The notes below the pieces were generated by a model. The model was given only the letters and a program-made list of their open reading frames with translations. It was not told where the DNA came from and ran no database searches. The position numbers were made by a program, and so were the translations under genes. This document shows positions 51,149 through 63,254 of a stretch of DNA of 64,000 nt, in pieces (within the stretch, counting starts at the first letter, position 1; every line of letters begins with the position of its first letter). The stretch comes from Hofstenia miamia (taxonomy: Eukaryota > Xenacoelomorpha > Acoela). Location of the stretch: NCBI GenBank assembly GCA_004352715.1, contig SCFE01000103.1, forward strand, positions 1,157,238-1,221,237, in the 5' to 3' direction.

Positions 51149-51350
51149 CCGTCGCACACAGCCGTTAAGGTAAACTTAACTTAACTCTAGAAAACCGTTA
51201 CGGTTCGCGTTGCGGTTAGCCTTAACTTAAGAAATTCCGTAGCACACTGCCGTTAAGGCTTAAGTTAAGGTTGCCTTAACGGCAGTGTGCGACGGGATTA
51301 GCTGAACCTTAACTTAGCAATTAACTTAACTTAAGGGCAGTGTGCGACGG
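51149..51350. mobile_element. multi-hairpin MITE-like element, about 200 bp
   Basis: The left end CCGTCGCACACAGCCGTTAAG and the inverse of the right end, CCGTCGCACACTGCCCTTAAG, form terminal inverted repeats. Inside, GCACACTGCCGTTAAGGC (51242-51259) pairs perfectly with 51273-51290 around a 13-base loop, so the same end motif occurs four times, two in each orientation. Between them the word CTTAACTTAA and its kin recur in both directions. No target duplication is clear, so the superfamily is open (a Harbinger-like or foldback element are options). Much more GC-rich than its surroundings. Confidence 0.75.
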
Positions 51351-51430
51351 GAGTAAATTGAACCATGCGTATATAATGAATGTACTGGTCTATCAAATTC
51401 CTGTGACTAGCCATTGCAAATTATAATTAC

Positions 51431-51575
51431 ACCCGCCGAGGAGGTATTGTTATTGCCCCTTTCATGTTGTCAGCAAGATTTCTCAAAAAATAATGGAAGG
51501 ATCGTTGTCTCGAGATAGGCATTGCTCTAACTTAGATCCCATCAAATTTTCACACTGATCCGGATTAAGGCCTGG
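51431..51575 (+). repeat. dispersed repeat, copy 2 (CGCCGAGGAGGT family)
   Basis: Shares ordered blocks with the copy at 29326: CGCC(A/G)AGGAGGT, TGTTGTCAGCAA, AAAAAATAATGGAAGGAT, ATCCCATCAAATTTT, CTGATCCGG. The two copies are quite diverged, so both are old. Same strand as copy 1. Function unknown. Confidence 0.68.
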
Positions 51576-51929
51576 ATTTGTAAATTCATACTTGGAGGAG
51601 ATTTTTGCAGTCTATGAATGTTTTTTATGTTCTTTTGGTGAATTACTACATTAATAATGTGACATATATATAAAAATAATCACAATAATTGGTTATTCAA
51701 AGTTTTACAATACACTGAGGCCTACCATGTATTTGTGTGTGAAAAAGACTTCTTGGGAAATTCGTACATTTTGCGAACTTATATTTCATTTGAAATATCA
51801 ATTTTAGTGAATTGAGCAACCGAATACCAAAATATTTATCAAATTTTCCAAGCTTTGAGTGGTAATCTAAATTTATTCTTTTAGTGCTTTAACTCAGCAT
51901 AATCTTCACTTACAGTAATGGACACTATG

Positions 51930-52345
51930 TTGGGAAACGGGTCAACATGACCCAATCCGACAAGCGGGTTGCGGGTCAATCCTATGCGAGTGTGGCCTGG
52001 TCACAGGTCATTTATAATCGGTAGGACAGAGGAACACTATCAGATTTAAAGAAAAATTTGTGAAGCATTTGACTCTTTCGAATTCTTGAAGATTATTGTT
52101 ATTTTTGTATCATTTTATTGAATTCGCATTGTTTTTATTGATACTAGTATGCTAAAACATTTTTTTCCTATTATACTAGCAATCCTTCTCTGATTGCATC
52201 AGGTTGTACATAAACGTTAGGCGGATCGCGTCGGGACACATAATTCTTTTCCATTCAAAATTTTAAATTTCTATAACAAAATTGTAATATCGATCTAAAT
52301 TCAAGCATAATAACTGAGTTCCATGAGACCCGATCTGATCTTCAT
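51930..52345. mobile_element. possible hAT-like remnant with GGGTC motifs
   Basis: AACGGGTCAACATGACCC, GCGGGTTGCGGGTC and GGTCACAGGTC near 51936-52012, and GAGACCCGATCTGATC near 52326, resemble the subterminal parts of Ac-type hAT elements. A right end reading TAGCACGATGAAGATCAG on the minus strand is possible, but I found no matching 8-bp flank, so limits are approximate. Confidence 0.3.
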
Positions 52346-53649
52346 CGTGCTAACTACAAATCATTTTTTTTGATATTTTATCTATACTAAATATATGTTT
52401 ATGAAGATTTAGGAAGTCATGTGTTATTAAGGTTTAATCTTAGGCCCAGTGCTCTGAGTCTATTTTAAATATAAAAACTTAAGAAAACATAGACTCGACA
52501 ATCTTATTTTTTGGTGTGTTCGGCTGCAGTTTCATTTAAGAATTCAAATCTACTTATGCATTTCATTAGCTTACAATATTCCATCCTGTTGCACTTTCCT
52601 CTTCAAATTCATATAGCTTTATGTTCCTTTCCGGAATAGCAACTAATGAAACCTTGGATTCGAATGCTAGTTTCTAAATATAATTTACAATTACACTACA
52701 TTTAACTAATTAACCCTGAAATATTAATTATCTTTGAATGCTAAATGGACTCCATTTAAGCCTGGGTGTTAGATCTTAAATTGAACTGAAATCCTTAAAA
52801 TCAATTATTCCTTGTGAAATCAAATCTCACAGGTTAGAGAGGCTTATGATGGAGATTGTATGTTTTCAGCGGATTCGTTCCAGTTAAGACAGCAACGGAA
52901 GTTCTAAACGCCAATGATTGTTATGTAATGTATGTCAAATTTAATTCGATAAAACCAGTAGTAAAGGAATTTTATATAAGAACAATGACGTAAATGAGGA
53001 AAACGCATTTTTAATCATTCTAAGAAAACCGTTAAAATGGATTTTTTCGAAAATATAGAACTGTACAGGAAAGTGCTCGCATATCTTAGTCCTCAAGCTC
53101 AACTATTTCATTGGATTATTTATGAATTTTTTATTTTATAATGTCACTCTGAGCAATCATATTCAGGTTTGAATAGAAAGTACTGTGAAAAAGTAGTCTT
53201 CAAATATTTACACTTATTCAGCTTATGGCCTTACGATTGTATTATTTTGTCATCGAATATGCAAACTCTTGCTTTGAGGGTTGGAAAATTGCATGATATT
53301 TTTCGCCAGATCAAATCAATTTTGCAGGAGAGGAATCATGAAAAATACGCAATAAACTTAATAGTTTTGCATTACTTAAGTTTCATTCCATTGTCATTAA
53401 TGTGTATTGTACAACATTAAATGTCTTTGTGGAGATTAGTTCACAAATTTGACTTGAAAGATTCTGACTTTATTGCATCTGTAATAATAAATTTATTTAT
53501 TCCAATCAATTTTACTTTATCATTTTTTAGGAACGCCGACATGTTCAACGATCACAAATTGGTATTGCCAAGCCAGCACTAAATAGCCTAAGAATCTGTT
53601 TACTTCCATAGTAATCCAGATATAAATTGATTTGGTCTATGCACTAAAA

Positions 53650-53850
53650 TCTAACGTCAATTAATGATCATTTGCTGGGATACATTGAAAAAATTTGATA
53701 ATGACGGAATGCTACCAAGCTTTACAGATTGATACCAGTTCGTTAGAAAGCTACTAACTAAGTTCAAGGCATCGCTACTAAGACCATATTTATAAAATTT
53801 TCCTAAATGTATGCAGCTTAACAATTTTAGATAAGATTTTTGCATCTTTA
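53650..53850 (-). mobile_element. LINE reverse transcriptase fragment (palm)
   Basis: The minus-strand frame 53657-53845 contains KYGLSSDALNLVSSFLTNWY, followed by QSVKLGSIPSLSNFFNVSQQ. This matches the segment between motifs A and B of LINE reverse transcriptases (Y-G-I-x-G-x-A-L-x-x-x-x-S-Y-L-x-x-R-x-Q). The expected G-V-P-Q-G that should follow NVS is gone and the frame stops. Confidence 0.75.
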
Positions 53851-54127
53851 ATCACATTAGGTAATTTGTTATATATTGAAGCCGCCATTAGGAACTAAGA
53901 ATATTTCATAAAGGTATTATTTATTCGAATATGTTTAGTAAATATGTTTCTCTTATTATTGAAACTTAAATATTACTAACATTTTGCTTGGTGAAACTTT
54001 TCGACTTATCATTAATTATTTGAATGAATTTTGAAACTGAGAAAAACTACGCATATAGTTCTGGATGCATTGTATTGTTGTTTGTAGAGTTGAGAGACAT
54101 ACGAAAAACAGGGAAAATTACTACTTA

Positions 54128-54482
54128 CTAACTGTAACGTCCAGTTAGACATTTTATTAAGATTATACCATTTGTGTTTGTAATTTTCAATGCATAATTG
54201 GGAGCCATAAATTTAGCTCTGATGCATTTTATTAAAAATTGCTTAGGTATATATTCCTTCCATGTGCTGAGATTATTATTTAATATTGCGATTCGCCGTT
54301 TCATTGAGTTCACTAAACTAGTCAAGATTCCTAAATATGTAGCATTGTCATCAAGAGGTTTACAAAAGTCATCAAATTTTATAGATATGTCACTGAGTAT
54401 AATTTTTCCTGACTAATGTAGGACTAAAAAGTGTGTTTTATTAAGATTTAAATTAAGCTGATTCCTATTCATCCAATGGTGG
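54128..54482 (-). mobile_element. LINE reverse transcriptase C-terminal fragment
   Basis: Minus strand: WWMNRNQLNLNLNKTHFLVL (about 54480-54420), then IKFDDFCKPLDDNATYLGIL, AILNNNLSTWKEYIPKQFLI and KFMAPNYAL. These correspond to the N-K-L-x-L-N-x-x-K-T block, the F-L-G block and the thumb of LINE reverse transcriptases. This part should follow the palm fragment in a normal element, but here it lies upstream of it on the same strand, so the two are separate or rearranged pieces. Confidence 0.75.
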
Positions 54483-55960
54483 ATGTTTTCTATTTCAGAA
54501 CTTAGGATTTTTCCAGCTTGGATGGCACTCGAATGCGCAACTACTACTAATAGGACTCGAACTACCTCAAATATTGAGTTTAGAGTAAAAATAGAAATTT
54601 CAATCAGTCATTAAAGTGTTCAATCTCTCTGAATAACTATCAGATTTTAGCAGTTAGGTAGACTAGTCTTGTGCTGAATGTAAGGTCTTCTTCAAAATTC
54701 TCTTGAAATTTTATATGAACATGTAATTTTATTTTGGAAACTATATAGAATTTGTAAGCACAATGAAAGCTTTATCGATTCCGTAAATAATTAACGTTTT
54801 TGATTAAACGGTATAAATAAATAAAATTTTGGGAACACAATTAATGCTTTCAGAAACCGGAAAAGGAAAGTTAAAAATTAAAGACGAGCTTTGTTTTAAG
54901 ATTCAATCAATGTTTATCATAAGTCACACAGGCAGGTAGTCTTTTGAAAAAGATAATGACAAATTGTCGTAGAAACTTTGAACTTAACTGCGTAAAAGAA
55001 ATCCACATGTAGCTTAAATAGAAAGCTGATAATGAAGAGTTGAAAAACGAAAGTTTCTTGGAACACTCATTACGAATTCTTCACTGCGACTCAAATCTGG
55101 ACATCAAATCCAAAGGCGGATAAGGTTATAATACCTGTCACGATAGATTTATACTCTTTAAGTGCTTATGATTTATGATGTGCTTATCTGAGCAGGAGAT
55201 TTAATATTAAATGAATTCTGCCAAATTTTAATTCCTTTACAATAATACAGCATAAAAAGATTTCCTTAGTTTATAAAATAAGTACTTCCATTAAAATTCC
55301 TACTAAAATGCCGTATAGAATGGCCTGCAAAACTGAACAGTTTATTAAATTGACTGGAATCATTGAATTTTTTAAAGTAAGTTGTACGCCTTGGCAAACC
55401 TCGAAATTAAGGAAAATAATACATGCAGTGATGCAAGTTAAGCTAAGAAACAATCAACTAAGGAATTGTTACCTGTAACTGAAATCCATTAATTAATAAA
55501 TCGACTTCGACTGACATTGTTATAAAAAATAATTTGTTTGATTTGTGGAATTTTTTTACGCATTTAAAACTTTCAAAAAATGAGGAAAAGTTAATGCTGT
55601 ACGGCTTAGGGCTATGGCAGAATTTGGAAAATTGTTCATCCATCGATTTAGTAGGATTTTTCCATTGGAATTCACATAAAGAGCTTGTCAACATCACCAT
55701 TGAGGATGAAGTTCTAATGATTAACCTTTGCTCGAAGTTCCCCTGAATACCTCTTAACTCTCATTGTTATTACGTACTTTTTTATTTCTCTATATACTAG
55801 AGTTGTACTCCGCCTCACCAAGTAGGTTTTTCCACGCCGAATGTTGCAACCACCAGAAAAGTATGTACTACGTCTGATGTAATATGTTCTTATGAAACAA
55901 TAATTCTACTACGGCTTTACGTAATTGTCCCCGAGCCAAGCCTTTTTTGTTGTCAAATTC

Positions 55961-56316
55961 TAGTGCTTGGCGGTTACCAAAAATTGAGCTCAGTTTTGGT
56001 TTCACTTTTGTTACACCCCAAAACCGCGGTTTTGGGTTTTTCGCTTGCTACTTTTAAGAACCTTTATTTAAGAGAAACTTACAGTTCTAAAGTACATTTT
56101 CATATCACTAAATTAAATTACAACGCAATTAAACTTCAACTTGGAAAGTATTTTGGGCTTGCAGCAAGAAGACTGCATCGTTTCTTGGAAATAACATTCT
56201 AATCAATTGCTTCTTCTAAAATGTGAAAACTCGGTTTTCATTTTTTTCTTTTGGCTCAGTTTCGATTTTGATCTCAAACCGCGATTTGGTAGTTTTCGGT
56301 ATACTGCAATGCGCTA
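55961..56316. mobile_element. hAT MITE, 356 bp, perfect 8-bp target duplication
   Basis: The octamer tcaaattc occurs at 55953-55960 and 56317-56324. The left end starts TAGTGCTTGGCGGTTACC; the right end on the minus strand starts TAGCGCATTGCAGTATACCG, an imperfect inverted repeat with the TAG start of hAT elements. The interior has GGTTTTGG/CGGTTTTC tracts near both ends. Small plus-strand frames (55963-56202, 56207-56458) fall in or across it and have no transposase motif. The terminal repeats are weaker than in the element at 45802, so it is probably older. Confidence 0.75.
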
Positions 56317-56324
56317 TCAAATTC

Positions 56325-57270
56325 CTAACAATTTTTTTCATTTAAATAAATTCCAAGCTGTTCAGCATGATATTTTGACACAAAACGTTTTTTCATATTT
56401 TTTAATAATTCTCTGGAGTCAATTAAGTAAATTCGAAATCTTGGATTCCACTGCTTAATGCGTTTCTATGCAAAGACTAAAATATGTACTAAAATGATCA
56501 GTACTCCTGATTTAGCTATTTTGCAATTAAAAATCCGATTTTTTTTAAATTCTTGAATTCTCCCCATGCCTAATATTTAAAGAATCAGGCGTGTTAAGGC
56601 CCATTTGAGCAACAACTAAAAATGTGTAAATACAACCATTAAAAATCTTACAGAATTGATTTTTTATTTAAACAACGTTTTTAATAAAAAATATGATTAT
56701 ACTTGGAGATATCGCAGAATCGCATTACAAATTCGAATTCAGAACAATAAAATACTCCTTAAAATGAAAAAAATGTCTCAAATGCGTTTCGCGCACTAAT
56801 ATTTAGTTTGTAGTGATCATTTTAGCATGATTTTGATGAGTACATGCTCATATAATTTAAAAGTAGCAAAAATTTGAATGAATACATATATATAACGTAG
56901 TTTTCAGTCAAAAGTTTGTCTCTAGATAGAATGTGTAATAAAAAAAAGAATAACAAAGGAAATATGAGTAGTTTTTGCAGACAAATAGTTTAAGAAATCA
57001 CACTTAATTTTCTATTTACTTTGATTTAAGTAGTCACTTTCATACATCTCACCTGCTTTCCTTTTGTTTAGAACTCAATACAAGATTGGGGAGAAGGTAA
57101 TTGAATTAACTGACTGAAATTTATACTACCGTTTGAAAGACAGCGAACGAACTTTAAGGTAATGAAAATATATTTGAAATTATTTCACTATTAACTTTCT
57201 TTACGATTGTATTAACTTGATATTCTCTACTAAATTTTAGAGCTAACAAATAAATCTGGATCAATTTCGG

Positions 57271-57310
<40 letters not shown>

Positions 57311-59352
57311 ATGAATAAATAACTCGTCATTTGATACCATGAAAATATCAAATAGCGAAAAGGTCGGAAAACTCCATACATCAAATGGCAAAAATAGGAC
57401 TAAGGGTCTTCCCAAAGACAAAATTTACTGAAATTCGGTGTGCCAGCTTAAATTGCATCAAAAGAGCTGCAACGAAAATTTCATGCCCATTGGACCTTTT
57501 TTTTAAAAAAAGTATACATTGAGCAAATTATTAGATTTTGTTTATTGATAACTCTTATTAATTGTATTTTTATACTTAATATATAATTATAGATACAACA
57601 TTTCAATTGAAAATAAACAATTTTTATTCTGTAAATTTGAAAAAGCGCTGTGCTGCAATACAGCAAGATTAGGCATTGATGCTGCTGTATTTTGGAGATT
57701 TCTGACCCTAACCCACAACTAAAAGGCAACTATGACCTCAAGCAATGAGATAATGACCATTAACAGCTTCAATCTTCAAATTACATTTCTTAGCAGCCGT
57801 ATGTTTCACCTTAAGCCGCGTTGAAATTTTTTTAAACATTTTTCATGATAATATAAAATTTTTTTAAACGCTTCTAGCTTAAAAACGGTTAATGCTATGC
57901 TTAATCTGAAAGCACCACGTGATATAAGAGAGTTTTATCTATCTTTTACAGCTTTAAATTATTAATATGTTTTAAACTTATGAATTCTGTTTTGTTTCTA
58001 TCAAATGTTTTTTTTCAAATTTGTGATTTGAAAACCGATTTTTCTCAGAAAAAGAAGCAGTACCTGCTTTTTGCTTTAGCATATTAAAAGAAAAATAACC
58101 AATATTCAGTGTATACCACTATATGCGTTTTTGTAACAAAGAGCAAAAAACGTTTAGGGGTTCTGAAAATAGAGGACAGAATTTACTTAGACCTTTCAAA
58201 ATGATACTCCGTGTTGACAATTAGTTGTATAAAACACCGACTTGCATAATCTTACAAACAGAAGTTGAAAAACAGTGCATTCTTTTCAAAAGACGACTTT
58301 GGAATATTTTGCATCAAATGACGAATAAGATTATTTCAAAAAGTAGCAAATAGCGAGCATTTTGTTAGAAATTATATATACATATATATTGAATTAGAAA
58401 ATGTTTTTCTCATTATTAAATCTTAGTTGCATTAATTCATTGTTTTTCCAAGCTAAATAGGTTTTTTGGTTATTAGGAATTTCTTCATGTTTTTTTGAAA
58501 TATTTGAAATGGTTATTTTAGGAAAAATGGATTACTCATATCGATCTAACCGGCCACATAACAGAAAACTTGAACCATTCCAAGATCACAAGTTCTAGAA
58601 ATTGCAGTTAGGAATTATGCTAATTTGCAATCAAATCATTCAGTTGTGAAACAGAATGTGGTGCAGGGCATATGTATCCTGTTCAGGAGATTGAGGCACT
58701 TATCTTCTCCAAATTTTCAAATAAAGTGTTGCTATGATTGTGCACATTTTCAATATAGGACTTCCATTATTAATGACAAGCATTTGAATCTTTGATACAC
58801 GTCAAAAATGATATATTTTTGATGAATAATTTTGAATTATTAAATTATGTTATTTCGAAGCTTTTGTGTAAAATTCAGCATAATAGTATCTGTCGACGTC
58901 ATTTACATTGGCTTTATGCTTTTATAGAAAACTATAAATAAAATGACAGACATTAATCCTGACGACTATATTTCATACATATATTTCAATGTTAAAACCA
59001 GAAAATATTTCCATCGTCTTTTTGAAGTAATACAATATAAGAAGTTTTCGAGTGATAGAAACTTCCTTATCCGCTACCCCATGTTCTACAAATACATTAT
59101 TAGTAGATAAAGTCGTAAGATTTTCCAATGCTTTCAAGAAATTTAAAAGTTAAAGATCAAGATTTCTAAAGAAATAAACCAATTCAATGAATATTGATAA
59201 GATGTGTTGTTATTTCTTAAAATACGTCTATAAAACATGTCAATGCTAGTATTTATAGCTTATCTATTCAAATTTTGCATTTTTAATAGAATGTATGTTT
59301 GGTATTATTATTTATAGTTCATCTTATTTAAACTTTTTTGTATTCTTTTAAG

Positions 59353-59356
<4 letters not shown>
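56325..59356. other. AT-rich noncoding stretch
   Basis: No gene recognised. Minus-strand frames at 57154-57421 run partly through the (TA)n tract at 57273-57303; the frame 57481-57729 has no motif I can name. Confidence 0.55.
57273..57303. repeat. (TA)n microsatellite
   Basis: Pure AT run of about 31 bp. Confidence 0.95.
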
Positions 59357-59390
<34 letters not shown>

Positions 59391-59588
59391 CAATNNNNNN
59401 NNNNNNNNNNNNNNNNNNNNNNNNNNNNNNNNNNNNNNNNNNNNNNNNNNNNNNNNNNNNNNNNNNNNNNNNNNNNNNNNNNNNNNNNNNNNNNNNNNNN
59501 NNNNNNNNNNNNNNNNNNNNNNNNNNNNNNNNNNNNNNNNNNNNNNNNNNNNNNNNNNNNNNNNNNATATATATATATATATATATAT
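59357..59588. repeat. (TA)n tract with 172-base gap, flanks repeated
   Basis: TA repeat, then GGCACAAT (59387-59394), then N at 59395-59566, then TA repeat and GGCACAAT again (59589-59596). The same (TA)n-GGCACAAT string on both sides of the gap suggests two overlapping contig ends rather than missing DNA. All frames across it are artefacts. Confidence 0.9.
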
Positions 59589-59897
59589 GGCACAATGCAT
59601 ATTTTTGAAATATATGTAGGCCGCTATATGCCCATTAGAATTTTTTGTATATTGAAAAAGATTATCGTCCCATTTTGCGTAGATTATGCGGAACTTCGTC
59701 TACACTGCCATGTTTAACTATATAATGCAAATTGTAAAGCTATGACATACTATGATTATTACTCGGTGTTGCCTTCCTAGGGATCACCATATTGCCCTCT
59801 AAGCCTTCTGCTGGTTCCTTAATTAGACAATTAAAGTAGTAATCTCTCTTTTGACCCGCTCAAACAATCATAATGTTAAGCTTAGTTGCCATCCATT

Positions 59898-59930
59898 CAG
59901 AGGTGTAGCCATGTATATTTAGCATACAAA
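59898..59930. mobile_element. orphan hAT-like terminus (CAGAGGTGTAGCCA)
   Basis: CAGAGGTGTAGCCATG resembles the hAT end at 46965. It runs into the next TA tract within about 40 bp and no partner end was found. Confidence 0.25.
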
Positions 59931-59933
59931 CAA

Positions 59934-59936
<3 letters not shown>

Positions 59937-59967
<31 letters not shown>

Positions 59968-60508
59968 GATTTAGGTATTTAAACATTTATTAAGTTATTG
60001 GCAGGAGTTTTGCAAACTTATTTAAAGATCCAATCTAATTTTCCATAAATGAACTAAAAATTTAATAACTGGCATATAATTCAAAAAACATGAGTACGTT
60101 TGCCGTTTTGATTTATTTTATTGATTCTTATTGATTCTATTATTTATATAAAAAATTCAAATGTCACTCCAACCGAGAAATTTCATGTCCAATATAGGAA
60201 TCCATAATGGTTGACGATTGCAACCTTGAACCTCTTGATCATATTTAAAATCAATAGTTTTAAATGTTGGAGAAATAAAAGTATTGGAAGTATTCGAAAA
60301 TGGCATCATGCAAATCTTTAGTATGTCTTAACAAAATCTGTAGGGAAAACCTCAAAGTTTCAGACAGAGGAAATTAATAAATCATCTAAATACAGTAAGT
60401 CCTTCATGCGACTTATTAATTTTAAAATATTAAATAACATCAAATGTAATAGTCATTAAGAGAGAATATTTTAATTAAAATTAAAATTTTAGCGCGAGAC
60501 TGGTTGTT
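59937..60508. repeat. (TA)n plus 545-bp unit, copy 1 of an exact duplication
   Basis: After a TA run of about 27 bp, 59964-60508 reads identically to 63276-63820, at an offset of 3312 bases. No coding content or element ends were recognised in the unit. It contains no repeat family I can name. Confidence 0.95.
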
Positions 60509-62295
60509 TACAGATTTGTTTGTAGCTTTTTATAAATATAAGAATTAAGAAATTAAACGTAATTTTGAAAAGATTTCATGGCTTTAATGACATATATAAT
60601 ATTAAAATTATTTAAGAGTTACTTGGAAGTTAATGAGTACAGTAATGAAATTTCTGCAGAAAGGATTTAGGTAATTAAGCACCCAGTTTAACCCCAGCAT
60701 TAAGACATTCAAATAGCTGTTTTGAATAAGGAACATCTATATCTCCTGATAGTAACAGTAATGTCAGCATACCAAACGTCATAGTGTTAGTCGACGCGGT
60801 TTAGATTTGAGAGATTTTCGATAACAAAATTCTCAACCGGAATGAAATTTATTGACACATGTATATGGCGAAGGATTTGCACTAATACTAAGGAAATTTT
60901 TACCCGACTGGGAATTTTAAGCTCTGTGATGGCTGCCTAAATAATATGAACAAGCCTTCAACTCACGATATTTAAAATCTGAAGATCGAGTATTTTCTCA
61001 AATTTCGTTTTCTAATTATCTCACGATTTGGGGCCTAGAAGGGATTCACAGTATTTCTTCCGAAAAAAAATATTTCAGAGTAGTTGTTCTTCCAATATTC
61101 ATTTCCTGAACAATTATTATAGAAAGAAGTTAAAATTATTTACAAAAAATAGGATTTTCTTTGAAAATAATTGATATTTCCATGTAATTCAAGCACAAGA
61201 ATCAGTTTTGCGCAAATATTCATCAATGCATGAGCAGGCTCGTGCCATGCAAAAGGCTTTCAGTACTTATAAGAGGTTTGGATAACATAATGTTCATGAA
61301 TAATCAAACAAACATTAATAACCGAACTCGGAACAACTTAACCTAGACTTGAATTGTACTACTTAGACTCTGGACTACAAGGTGGTAAAAAGTCAGTTAA
61401 AATTGTTAATTCTTGGTCAACCATTGCCAAGGAGGACCTTAAAGTCGTTATTCATGAACTAAAGAAGAATATAGATAAATTAATGTATCAAATTCATAAC
61501 TATAATTATTCACTAAGCTTTGTAACAAGAAATATATTATAATGGGTTGAATCATTTTTTCCTCCAAATGTTACCTGACTTTTTTTTACCATCCTTTAGT
61601 TTATAACCTAAACTTGGTGTACTATTGTGAAACACACTGGAAAACTCCAGAGAAATATATGATAAATACAAATTTATTTACAGTGCGGGTCTAAACCTGA
61701 GTAAAATGACATTATCTTAGCAAAGGAATATTTTGATAACAATAAGAAAACTTTATGTACTTACAACATGAAACATTTGACAACTTAAAAGCAGTTATGT
61801 TTACAAATACTTTTAAGAAATGCATACTAAAAACTACAATTTAAAAAACCTGAAGAGGTAAATATAAAATACAACTGCAGTTTTCTCTCCTCTGCTTAAG
61901 TTAATTTGCTAATTTCGTTTTCAACTTACGACGATTTATTAGCGAAAGTGTCCCTTTTAAGAATCGCTGTAAATCTAAACTGCTGTATTCAATTAACCGT
62001 GAATAGAAATCAAATTTCTGTTAATGTGTCATTGATTTCAAAATGTCTTGCCTGTTTCATACAATTTGTTGCTTGGAGTACGTCTACTTTGATTAAATAT
62101 CAAGATTTTAAATTAAAGGTGACATTCGCAACTTAATACCTCTTTCAAAAAATCTTTCTAAATATAGAATTCCACTGAAAAAAAGCTTGAAAATTCACTA
62201 ATGTTTTTTGAAAAAGCTCGAAAAAATATGAAATGACGAAAATTTAATAAGCTGTGACATTTTTCAAAACCGGTAGAATTCTAATCAGTGGGTTT
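60509..62295. other. AT-rich noncoding stretch
   Basis: No gene recognised. Plus-strand frames at 61354-61542 and 61906-62136 have ordinary composition but no motif or family likeness I can name. Confidence 0.5.
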
Positions 62296-62299
62296 GTGA

Positions 62300-63020
62300 C
62301 ACTTCAAGCATGATTCCATGCATATACAGGAAAGGCATAGGTAAGAACGAATTATATCAAAGATGAATAAATCACTTTCTATGATATGTTAATATTGGTA
62401 TCAAGTAAACAACGTACTCTATAAAGACGTTTTGAAGCATATCTAGTAACTCTAGAAATGTGCCAATTATACTTGAGAGAGGATTGCAGATGTACACATA
62501 GATACATTAGCATGAACAACTAGTGGTAAAGCAAATTTTGTGGGGTCATAGTCCTCATGGTATTTGCCAATAACAATAGCCTTGGATCTATTTTGAAGTG
62601 CCAAGTAAATAGTATGTTGATATTCTTTGTGACTAGTATTAAAATGGAATAGGGTTTACATAAGAATTTTTCCAAACATCAGGAACTTTTGTGATTATAG
62701 TTGAAAAATTGAAGATTTGAGTGAGTGGTTCAACAGATACTAATGCTCCATTTTTTATAGATTATTGTCGGAATGCCATCAATATTTTATGATCAAGTTT
62801 TTCAAAAAACTGAAAATTCAATATCTGTGAAATATATGGTGACCATTACCATGACCAATAGCATCGTTCATAACCCACTGCATGCGTTAATAAAACTATT
62901 CTTGCTGCTTAGGTCTTCTAATATTTTTCTTGAATTACTAAGTTAGGATAACTAGTTAGTTCTTAGGATATCGCCCAGCAATGCCATTGACAACGTTCCA
63001 AAGATTCTTGCTGTTTTTGC
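62300..63020 (-). mobile_element. internally deleted LINE remnant
   Basis: Minus strand, high to low: KNSKNLWNVVNGIAGRYPKN (about 63015), the linker before a LINE reverse transcriptase; then, in several frames, SVEPLTQIFNF-like and TKVPDVWKN-like sequence (about 62740-62680), the start of the reverse transcriptase domain (x-P-L-x-x-I-F-N-x-S ... G-x-x-P-x-x-W-K); then SKAIVIGKYHEDYDPTKF (about 62580), LPLVVHANVS, WHISRVTRYASKRLYRVRC (about 62465) and FVLTYAFPVYAW (about 62330), the C-terminal blocks. The motifs A to C that should stand between WKN and SKAIVIG are missing. Stops and shifts throughout. Confidence 0.75.
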
Positions 63021-63254
63021 CTCTTAAAGACTTTCCTTAGGCTTTTTTATTTATTTATTCGGCAAAAAAACTAGCAGGTCATGTACTTCCAATTAAGTTG
63101 ATAATCTTATAGAATTTTGTTTCTATTCAATAATTTTCACATTTGAAACATCAATTGTAAGTATATTGTCAAGGAGTGCTCGCAGTTCTATTGTTAAATA
63201 TAAATTCCTAACAATGAATAATGACCAATGTAATCTACTTCCTGTTTATGAAGT

